Shown piece after piece: positions 5,855 to 11,062 of a stretch of DNA of 14,493 bases. The translations under genes were made by a program, and so were the position numbers. This DNA is from CAYIBD01 sp964361655. GTDB taxonomy: Bacteria; Patescibacteriota; Minisyncoccia; Sungbacterales; SURF-37. The notes beneath the pieces are model-generated. The model was not told where the DNA came from, ran no database searches, and saw only the letters and a program-made list of their open reading frames with translations. The stretch is from the NCBI GenBank assembly GCA_964361655.1, contig CAYIBD010000019.1, forward strand, positions 1 to 14,493. The letters run 5' to 3'. Position 1 is the stretch's first letter. Each line of letters begins with the position of its first letter.

Positions 5855-6664
5855 ATGAGAAAGGAAATTGTTCTCGATCTTGAAACAAAAAGCGCCCCCC
5901 TGGCTGGCGAAGGGCGGGACGTGCGGTCGCTTGGCGTTTCGGTCGCCGGAGCGTGGTCTTCAGCCGATGACCGGTTCCGGGCCTACCGCGAACCCGAGCT
6001 TGCCCTGCTTGGCCGAGCGCTGAAGGGCGCGGATTTAATTATCGGTTTTTTTATAAACCGCTTCGACCTGCCGGTTTTGCAGCCCTACCTTGATTTTGAC
6101 CTTCGCGACCTTCCAGTGCTCGATATTTTCGATGACGTGACGGCCAAGCTTGGTCACCGCGTCTCACTGGCAAGCTTGGCCCAGGCGACACTCGGGGAGG
6201 GGAAAACCGGCCGCGGACTGGATGCCATCCGCTGGTACGAAGAAGGGGAGTGGCAACGGCTTGAAGAATACTGCTTGAATGACGTGCGCCTCACGCGCGA
6301 TCTTTACCGCTACGGCCGGGACCATGGGCATCTCCTCTTTGAATCTTACCTCGACGGGAAGACCGTATCAGTACCCGTTTCCTGGGGCATGCCCGATGAG
6401 TCCGAGATCCGGGCCATCGTTCAACAGGCCAAGACCGAGGCGCGGGCCATGGAGATTGACTACATTTCGCGCGAGAACGCTGGCGATGGGTTCCTCAAAA
6501 AGCGGAAGATTGAGATTCAAACCGTCCGTAATGATGAGATCGAGGCCTATGATCATCTTCGCCAAGAGGTGCGGAACTTCCGCGTGGGGCGCATCGCCGG
6601 TGCGAGGTTACTCGACGAGCCGGTAAAGCCCCGCCCCGTGGTGCAGCCCCTATTCCATGTGTAA
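5855..6664 (+). CDS. DEDDy-type 3'-5' exonuclease (RNase H-like) with WYL-like C-terminal extension
   Basis: A 269-aa soluble protein in two parts. Residues 4-165 form a ribonuclease H-like exonuclease: Exo I LDLET (Asp8, Glu10), Exo II IIGFFINRFDLPVL (Asn68, Asp71), and Exo III YCLND (Tyr139 to Asp143), the YxxxD of DEDDy enzymes. The GHRVSLASLAQATLG and GLDAIRWYEEGEW segments are typical of helicase-associated or stand-alone RNase_H_2 (YprB-like) proteins. Residues about 185-254 do not belong to that fold: AMEIDYISRENAGDG, KKRKIEIQTVRNDEIEAYDHLR and EVRNFRVGRIAGARLLDE follow the order of a WYL ligand-sensing domain. ATG 5855 was chosen over TTG 5846 because it begins the first beta strand and gives usable spacing from AGG. 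Nuclease call firm, WYL call moderate; DNA or RNA substrate unknown. Confidence 0.82.
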   Translation: MRKEIVLDLETKSAPLAGEGRDVRSLGVSVAGAWSSADDRFRAYREPELALLGRALKGADLIIGFFINRFDLPVLQPYLDFDLRDLPVLDIFDDVTAKLGHRVSLASLAQATLGEGKTGRGLDAIRWYEEGEWQRLEEYCLNDVRLTRDLYRYGRDHGHLLFESYLDGKTVSVPVSWGMPDESEIRAIVQQAKTEARAMEIDYISRENAGDGFLKKRKIEIQTVRNDEIEAYDHLRQEVRNFRVGRIAGARLLDEPVKPRPVVQPLFHV

Positions 6665-6694
6665 GAATTTTCTGCGTAGGTCCGCGTAGCTATC

Positions 6695-6714
6695 CCTGCC
6701 TGCCGGCAGGCAGG
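6695..6714. repeat. Perfect 20-nt palindrome CCTGCCTGCC/GGCAGGCAGG
   Basis: CCTGCCTGCCGGCAGGCAGG is its own reverse complement. It is a dispersed repeat I recall as frequent in CPR genomes. It is the core of a larger repeat-rich spacer (6665-6784). Confidence 0.85.
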
Positions 6715-6720
6715 CGCGTT

Positions 6721-6784
6721 GATCCGCTTCTACGCCCGTAGAAGCAGAAAGGCGCGGATTACAACGCGGAATCGCGGAGTAGAT
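6721..6784. repeat. Hairpin-forming spacer repeat ahead of the YkuK-like gene
   Basis: GCTTCTACG (6726-6734) pairs with CGTAGAAGC (6737-6745). Further out, GATCCGC (6721-6727) can pair with GCGGATT (6754-6760, one G-T). GCGGAATCGCGGAG follows, and its terminal CGGAG (6775-6779) supplies the Shine-Dalgarno for the ATG at 6785. Confidence 0.5.
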
Positions 6785-7276
6785 ATGAGCGAAGGTACAA
6801 GGTTTCACAGTTGGTCTAAAGGTGCTCTGACTCTCGAGCGGGTCTTCGAGGAAGTTGTTGCCTACATCAACGCCCAGCCGGAGCGACAGTATCGGATCAT
6901 CGTTGGCTCTGACTCGGCCTCGCAAAATCCCTGTTCGCTGGTAACGGCCCTTACGCTCTGGCGGGTGGGTAACGGCGGGGTGCACTTCTGGGTTGAATCG
7001 GATAAGAAGTCGTTTCGAACCCTCCGCGATCGCATCTACGAGGAGGCCATGCAGTCAATCACGCTTGCGCAGGAGATTCGCTCCGGGCTTCGCGAGAAGC
7101 TGGGTGAGGAATTTTTGTGGGACGACAAGATCCAGGTGCATATTGACATCGGTGAGAACGGTCCGACTCGGGATTTGATTGATCAGGTTGTCGGCATGGT
7201 CAAGGGCTTCGGGTTTGAGGCCGTGATCAAGCCCGGCTCCTTCGGCGCCTCGCAGGTTGCGGATCGCCATACCTAG
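6785..7276 (+). CDS. YkuK/DUF458-type ribonuclease H-like protein
   Basis: A 163-aa cytosolic protein. Pattern: an N-terminal TRFHSWSKGALTLERVFEEVVAYI, IIVGSDSAS (39-46, first acidic strand), FRTLRDRIYEEAMQSI, VHIDIGENGPTRDLI (118-132) and the closing AVIKPGSFGASQVADRHT, which is the usual end of this family. RNase H-like folding with acidic residues Asp43, Glu86 or nearby, and Asp121 suggests a nuclease or nucleic-acid binder, but activity is not established for the family. Length is normal. ATG 6785 has GGAG 6 nt upstream; the frame is open to 6719, but that upstream part is spacer repeat. Neighbouring a DEDD nuclease, it may be in a nucleic-acid metabolism pair. Family call good, function inferred. 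Confidence 0.82.
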   Translation: MSEGTRFHSWSKGALTLERVFEEVVAYINAQPERQYRIIVGSDSASQNPCSLVTALTLWRVGNGGVHFWVESDKKSFRTLRDRIYEEAMQSITLAQEIRSGLREKLGEEFLWDDKIQVHIDIGENGPTRDLIDQVVGMVKGFGFEAVIKPGSFGASQVADRHT

Positions 7277-7288
7277 GGCACATCCTCG

Positions 7289-7317
7289 TTGAAGACATAC
7301 TACGGTGGTGGTATAGG
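7289..7317 (+). promoter_or_regulatory. Candidate promoter for pilB-pilC
   Basis: TTGAAG (7289-7294), a 17-nt spacer, TATAGG (7312-7317). A short inverted repeat GCGCGGT-GA-ACCGCGC (7319-7334) lies right after it and would be at the 5' end of the transcript. The match is moderate; the leader to the ATG at 7403 would be about 80 nt. Confidence 0.35.
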
Positions 7318-7402
7318 CGCGCGGTGAACCGCGCATCTTTGATGTGGCTGCCACGAGCTTGCACCGCTCTGTACCGCGTGCTACAGGTAGGGCGTTACAC
7401 CT

Positions 7403-8827
7403 ATGGCATTTGAATCACCGTCGCACCCCAGAAGTATCTCCGCTCCCTCCGCCGGCTCGACGACGGCATTCGCTGCGGATGTGGCATCACTCCTTAGTCG
7501 ATCCGGGGATCGGCAGCAAGATATTGTGCAACTTGTGGATCGGATTCTCGAGGAGGCGTTACGTGAACGTACCAGTGACATTCATATCGAAGCGACCCGC
7601 GGCGGCACATTGATTCGTTTCCGTCGTGATGGCATGCTCCGTCCGGTACTGCTCCTCCCCGCGGAGTTCCACGAATCACTCACTGCCCGTCTCAAACTCC
7701 TCGGTAACCTGAGACTCGACGAGCATCGCCGACCGCAAGACGGTCGGATCGAGCGATCCGGCGTCTCCCCGGCGACGCTCCGCGTAGCTACCATCCCAAC
7801 GCTGTATGGCGAAAAGATGGCGCTCCGCATCCTGGAGGAGAGCAGCGACATGCGCTCGCTCGCCGACCTTGGTCTGGCTGCCTCATGGTTGCCGGTCGTC
7901 CAGGGCGCCATCGAGCGGCCGTTCGGGATGATCATTGCCTCCGGACCGACCGGATCAGGCAAGACCACGACGCTCTACGCGCTGCTGCGCCTGATTTGCC
8001 ACGAGGGTATCAACGTCTCGACGCTCGAGGATCCTATCGAGTATACCCTCGAAGGGGTGAACCAGATTCAGGTGAACCCGCCGCTGGGGTTGACCTTTGC
8101 GTCGGGGTTGCGCTCGATCCTCCGTCAAGACCCGGACGTCATCATGGTCGGAGAGATTCGGGACTCTGAAACGGCCATCATGGCCGCTAATTCGGCTCTC
8201 ACCGGCCACCTTGTACTCACGACCATTCACACCAACGACGCCCCGTCGGCATTCACCCGTCTCCTCGAGATGAAGGTTGATGATTTTGTCGTTGGATCAA
8301 CGGTGAGTCTGGTGATCGCCCAGCGGCTCGTGCGAGTGGTCTGTGCCGGGTGCGCCGTCTTGCGGCCGCTCCCCCGGGTGGTGCTCGAAAAGTTGAAGAC
8401 GCGTCCGGATGTCCGACGCGCCATTGGGAAAAACCGCCGGCTCCGTTCCGCCTTGGCTCACCGCCGTTTCCGCGTTGGCCTAGGATGCGATGCCTGCTTG
8501 GGCACCGGCTACCGCGGTCGTTCCGGCATCTTCGAGATCCTTGCGCCGAACCGCGAAATCCATGATCTCGTGCTCCGCCACGCGCCTGCCGATCGTATAC
8601 GTTTGGTCGCTGAGCGCGCTGGCTTTAGGGATATGGCGAGTGATGGCGTGGCGAAGGTTGCCACCGGTTTGACCACCCTGGAAGAGGTACTGCGGAGCAC
8701 TTCTGAGCGCATTCCCGGGCCGAGGATCGAGCCGGTGAAGAAGCGGCGTACGGCAACTCCGATTTACGTTTATGGTCCGGTTCAGCTCCGGGGGTTTCGA
8801 CATGCGCGCCGTCGCCAAGCTCGTTAG
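7403..8827 (+). CDS. pilB: Type IV pilus assembly ATPase PilB (GspE family), short N-terminus
   Basis: A 474-aa secretion ATPase that powers pilus extension from the cytosolic face. Visible: SDIHIEATRGGTLIRFRRDG (58-77), LRLDEHRRPQDGRI (103-116), Walker A GPTGSGKTTT (181-190), Asp box EDPIEY (209-214), Walker B DVIMVGEIRD (245-254), His box TGHLVLTTIHTND (267-279), and the zinc-binding tetracysteine C314/C317 and C362/C365 that marks PilB/GspE rather than the retraction ATPase PilT. The protein lacks the N-terminal MshEN/GspE-N domain of classic ~570-aa PilB; only about 40 residues precede the ATPase region. An in-frame TAG lies just upstream of the ATG, so the short form is real in this sequence. 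The Arg/Lys-rich last 30 residues extend past the normal end and overlap pilC. A partner of PilC; no pilin is in the window. Confidence 0.93.
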   Translation: MAFESPSHPRSISAPSAGSTTAFAADVASLLSRSGDRQQDIVQLVDRILEEALRERTSDIHIEATRGGTLIRFRRDGMLRPVLLLPAEFHESLTARLKLLGNLRLDEHRRPQDGRIERSGVSPATLRVATIPTLYGEKMALRILEESSDMRSLADLGLAASWLPVVQGAIERPFGMIIASGPTGSGKTTTLYALLRLICHEGINVSTLEDPIEYTLEGVNQIQVNPPLGLTFASGLRSILRQDPDVIMVGEIRDSETAIMAANSALTGHLVLTTIHTNDAPSAFTRLLEMKVDDFVVGSTVSLVIAQRLVRVVCAGCAVLRPLPRVVLEKLKTRPDVRRAIGKNRRLRSALAHRRFRVGLGCDACLGTGYRGRSGIFEILAPNREIHDLVLRHAPADRIRLVAERAGFRDMASDGVAKVATGLTTLEEVLRSTSERIPGPRIEPVKKRRTATPIYVYGPVQLRGFRHARRRQAR

Positions 8828-9977
8828 GCGCGTCCGTCGGCTCGCCGCCGTTCCCGCAATCGGGCGCCGGTCTTTCCAGAGTGCTGGCCGATTCAGCCAG
8901 CGCATGGTTGGTGTTGGCTGGCCGGGCCGCCTCCAGCAGAACGGCATCTCGGCGCTCGAGCGCATTATTTTTTTCCGCAATTTCGCCGCCATGATCAGCG
9001 CCGGTCTCTCCATCCATGAAATTTTCTCGATCTTCGAGGAACAGGCGCGGCCGAGACGCTTTCGTTCGGTTCTCGTGGCTATGCGCCGGCGCATTGAGAA
9101 CGGCGAGCGGCTCTCGAGCGCCATGCGGCACTACCCGCACTACTTCTTTGAGGTCCTGGTAGAAACGGTGGTCATCGGTGAGGTAAGCGGACGATTACCG
9201 GAGATGATGGAACGCATCGCGTTTGATCTCGAGCAGGATTTTGAACTTCGCCGCAAGGTCATCGGTGCCATCGCCTACCCGGTGGTCATCCTCGTGGTCA
9301 TGCTCGCCGCGGCCGCAGTCATCCTTATATCAGTGCTGCCCAAGATAGCCGAACTCGTCTTCGAGTATGGTGCTACGGTACCCCTCCCCACGCGGGTATT
9401 GCTCGCCACGAGCGCCTTTGCTGCTGCCCATCCGCCGGCGCTCGGTGTCGCGGCTGCGGCGCTGGCCGTCTCGGCGCTGGCGTTCTTCCATACCAAGCAC
9501 GGCCGCTACACCGCACACGCGGCCGTGTTGCGACTACCACTCTTCGGACCGCTGATTCGGGAGTACCATCTCGCGCGGTTCTTCCGGGCACTGCATTCGC
9601 TCTTTGCCAGTGGTACAACACTCCTCCGTTCGGTGGGCATTGCCCGGATGACGGTGGGCAATGAGGTCTACCGCACCGCGCTCGCCGCAGCCGATCCCGT
9701 CCTGCTCGCCGGTGCGCCGCTCTCTCGTGTGCTCCGCCTTCACCCCCGCCTCTTCCCCTCCCAAACCACCCGCATCATCGAAGTCGGCGAGCGCACCGGC
9801 AAGCTCGATGAGATGTTCGGCCACATCACCGGCTACTACGAGCGCGCCATTCGGCATAAGACCCAGATTATGGTTTCATTGCTCGAGCCGGTGTTGATCG
9901 CCGTGCTCGGGATCGTCATCGGCGGGATTATCCTTTCGGTATTCCTGCCGATCTATCAAATTTCTGGCACGTTTTAG
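8802..9977 (+). CDS. pilC: Type IV pilus inner-membrane platform protein PilC (GspF family)
   Basis: 391 aa from ATG 8802. Two T2SSF repeats are visible: the first with LERIIFFRNFAAMISAGLSIHEIF, RRRIENGERLSSAM and VVIGEVSGRLPEMMERIAFDLE; the second with LARFFRALHSLFASGTTLLRSV, LSRVLRLHPRLFPSQTTRIIEVGERTGKLDEMF and YYERAIRHKTQIMVSLLEP. Membrane helices follow each repeat (KVIGAIAYPVVILVVMLAAAAVILI, a central hydrophobic pair, and a final VLIAVLGIVIGGIILSVFLPIYQI). PilC forms the platform on which the PilB ATPase acts. The gene overlaps pilB by 26 nt. ATG 8802 was preferred over ATG 8772 because GGGGG at 8790-8794 lies 7 nt upstream; the earlier start has no ribosome site and adds ten residues. 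Family call is firm. Confidence 0.92.
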   Translation: MRAVAKLVRRVRRLAAVPAIGRRSFQSAGRFSQRMVGVGWPGRLQQNGISALERIIFFRNFAAMISAGLSIHEIFSIFEEQARPRRFRSVLVAMRRRIENGERLSSAMRHYPHYFFEVLVETVVIGEVSGRLPEMMERIAFDLEQDFELRRKVIGAIAYPVVILVVMLAAAAVILISVLPKIAELVFEYGATVPLPTRVLLATSAFAAAHPPALGVAAAALAVSALAFFHTKHGRYTAHAAVLRLPLFGPLIREYHLARFFRALHSLFASGTTLLRSVGIARMTVGNEVYRTALAAADPVLLAGAPLSRVLRLHPRLFPSQTTRIIEVGERTGKLDEMFGHITGYYERAIRHKTQIMVSLLEPVLIAVLGIVIGGIILSVFLPIYQISGTF

Positions 9978-10085
9978 CGCAACGCCGGCGGTGCCGCTGC
10001 AATCCGAGATCGGCGGGGAGCCATGTGAATGATTCACGGCAGAATGGGTCTCCGGCCCGTTTTTGTGTCGAGGCCCGGGCTGGAT

Positions 10086-10113
10086 TTGACAAACATCTTC
10101 TGATATGTATAAT
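10086..10113 (+). promoter_or_regulatory. Perfect-consensus sigma70 promoter
   Basis: TTGACA (10086-10091), 16-nt spacer, TATAAT (10108-10113). Both hexamers are exact consensus, the only such case in the window, so a strong promoter is likely. Transcription should begin near 10120, leaving a ~180-nt leader before the ATG at 10300. Confidence 0.75.
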
Positions 10114-10119
10114 ATAGCA

Positions 10120-10299
10120 AAGACCGATTAGCCCTTGGCGACGGTGGCTGGCTCCTTCAAAATTCTTTTCTCCCCGCACATGGGGCTCTGATGTAGGGCT
10201 CTAACCCTCCTTAGAGATTCCTGGCTATATACCTAAAGGGCCCCAGGTTCGGGGAGAAATAGGGAATGACTACAAAGCTCTGAGTCCAAGGAGGTTTGC
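10120..10299 (+). ncRNA. Candidate structured leader RNA / riboregulator
   Basis: The predicted fold by eye is rod-like. CCTTGG (10133-10138) can pair with CCAAGG (10286-10291). After a large open bubble come ATTC/GAAT (10162-10165, 10264-10267), a 10-bp stem TTTCTCCCCG/CGGGGAGAAA (10167-10176, 10250-10259), TGGGGC/GCCCCA (10181-10186, 10240-10245) and a terminal hairpin CTCTAA-CCCTCC-TTAGAG (10199-10216). The Shine-Dalgarno AAGGAGG (10288-10294) is complementary both to CTCCTT (10152-10157) and to CCTCCTT (10206-10212). A switch controlling translation of the following small membrane protein is therefore possible. A 6S-like RNA is an alternative because of the closed-rod-with-bubble shape. 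I recognise no known riboswitch consensus. Confidence 0.4.
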
Positions 10300-10485
10300 A
10301 TGAAAGATTGCATTATTTCCCTGATCCTTGGGTTCCTTTTCATGATGGCCGCGCCTCTCGCTTACCGCGTGGACGGACCGCTCTTGGGGTTTGCGACCCT
10401 CTCTGCAGCTTTCGTCTTCGTGATGATCGCCATTGGCGAGTTACGGAAACAGCGGCTAAACCGCCGCGTTAACCGCCGAGGTTAA
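10300..10485 (+). CDS. Small two-helix membrane protein (61 aa)
   Basis: The protein has two hydrophobic helices (about residues 5-22, IISLILGFLFMMAAPLAY, and 28-46, LLGFATLSAAFVFVMIAIG) joined by a short RVDGP turn, and a strongly basic C-terminus (LRKQRLNRRVNRRG) expected in the cytosol. AAGGAGG lies 5 nt before the ATG, the best ribosome site in the window. With the consensus promoter and the structured leader it looks like a truly expressed gene. No family recognised: a regulatory membrane peptide, a type I toxin-like peptide or a small holin-like protein are all possible in principle, but the sequence does not decide. The coding end contains ACCGCCG direct repeats. Confidence 0.6.
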   Translation: MKDCIISLILGFLFMMAAPLAYRVDGPLLGFATLSAAFVFVMIAIGELRKQRLNRRVNRRG

Positions 10486-10620
10486 GGAGGTGGTCTCGGC
10501 GTGGCAGAATTGCAGCGCGGAGCGCGCAACCCATGGGCCGGCAGGGGCGGGATGATACAGGCCCTGGCCGCGTGGATCGCTGAAACTGGCCTTTGGGAGT
10601 AGGCGATTCGTACGGCCGAC

Positions 10621-10664
10621 CGGTGGTATCGCGAGCCCCACAAAATCAAGTAGCGATATCACTG
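10621..10664 (+). other. 12-bp hairpin (structured RNA candidate)
   Basis: 10621-10632 pairs with 10653-10664 (CGGTGGTATCGC / GCGATATCACTG), with two G-U pairs and a 20-nt A-rich loop. The G-U pairs keep the helix continuous although the DNA arms are not perfect complements, which fits an RNA role better than a DNA palindrome. Confidence 0.5.
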
Positions 10665-10687
10665 AGCACCTCACAGTTGTCATCAGC

Positions 10688-10731
10688 GAGGAGCGCGTGG
10701 ACGATTTGAAGCACTTCGTCCCGCGCTCCTC
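10688..10731 (+). other. 16-bp hairpin with one bulged base
   Basis: GAGGAGCGCG (10688-10697), bulged T, GGACGA (10699-10704), 11-nt loop, then TCGTCC-CGCGCTCCTC (10716-10731). All 16 pairs are Watson-Crick. Only CGTCCTTTG follows, so it is at best a weak terminator. It sits directly before the closing stem of the next structure. Confidence 0.6.
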
Positions 10732-10735
10732 CGTC

Positions 10736-10833
10736 CTTTGAGGTTCCATAACCCCGCAGTAGACGCCTGGCGTCACTACGGGGCAAGGAGTGTTAGCACC
10801 TTTCAAACGCACTCGACATATGGAATCTCAAAG
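10736..10833 (+). ncRNA. Possible three-way-junction RNA element
   Basis: CTTTGAGGTTCCATA (10736-10750) and TATGGAATCTCAAAG (10819-10833) form a 15-bp closing stem with a single G-U pair. Inside lie two hairpins: CCCCG...CGGGG (10752-10783, with inner GACGCC/GGCGTC) and GAGTG...CACTC (10788-10814). The arrangement is a three-way junction of 98 nt. I see neither the hammerhead core (CUGAUGA...GAAA) nor the attC consensus ends. It could equally be a degenerate mobile-element end. Confidence 0.45.
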
Positions 10834-10852
10834 GGGGAAAGCCGTGTGAGTC

Positions 10853-10877
10853 AAATTCCGGGCGTAGCCCGGAATTT
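10853..10877. repeat. 11-bp perfect hairpin with 3-nt loop
   Basis: AAATTCCGGGC-GTA-GCCCGGAATTT. The A-start and T-end make it usable as a weak bidirectional terminator, and it also has the form of a REP-like dispersed palindrome. Confidence 0.65.
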
Positions 10878-10999
10878 GCAATTTCGGCATGCAGTCCTCC
10901 AAGAGCGACATAGGGTCAATTCGACGATCGTCTGATTAACCTTATGGCCTGTCTTCTGCAGTTCCGCCGATTCGTTGCATCCGACCTTGGCCGATGCTC

Positions 11000-11045
11000 C
11001 CCGAATGTTGTTTCGGGTGCAGGATTCTGTTCCTGCGGCTATAAT
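11000..11045 (+). promoter_or_regulatory. Tandem hairpins and -10 element upstream of the ABC gene
   Basis: CCCGAA/TTCGGG (11000-11005, 11012-11017) and GCAGGA-TTCTGT-TCCTGC (11019-11036) precede an exact TATAAT (11040-11045). No good -35 is seen at 16-18 nt. If used, transcription would begin about 11052, giving a leader of only about 10 nt to ATG 11063. The hairpin next to the -10 may be a regulator site. Confidence 0.35.
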
Positions 11046-11062
11046 GGGATTCTCTCCGTATC

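Larger units (their letters stand above)
9978..11062. other. 1.1-kb hairpin-rich region with a single small gene
   Basis: Between pilC and the ABC transporter I find only one credible protein gene (61 aa). The rest holds a consensus promoter and many strong inverted repeats: 10025-10037, 10167-10259, 10199-10216, 10510-10529, 10621-10664, 10688-10731, 10736-10833, 10853-10877, 11000-11017 and 11019-11036. No conserved blocks of RNase P RNA, tmRNA or SRP RNA were seen. Weak terminator-like pairing near GGCCCGTTTTTG (10054-10065) may end the pil operon. Confidence 0.6.

Noticed and set aside
10039..10065. Intrinsic terminator after pilC (GGG..CCCGTTTTTG)
   Set aside because: The stem is only about three to four pairs; the T-run is suggestive but not enough to call.
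10180..10260. Hammerhead-type or other self-cleaving ribozyme (CTCTGATG and GAGAAA present)
   Set aside because: The order and stems around the hammerhead core are wrong and CTGATGA is incomplete.
10501..10602. 33-codon ORF starting GTG after TAAGGAGG (10483-10490)
   Set aside because: The Shine-Dalgarno is perfect but spacing is long (10 nt), the peptide is Trp/Gly-rich without family features, and the DNA forms a hairpin at 10510-10529; more likely part of the structured region.
10456..10812. 118-aa - strand ORF
   Set aside because: Antisense to the small membrane gene and hairpins; no start signal or recognisable motif.
10738..10935. 65-aa + strand ORF
   Set aside because: It runs through three inverted repeats, has no ribosome site and shows no protein-like pattern.
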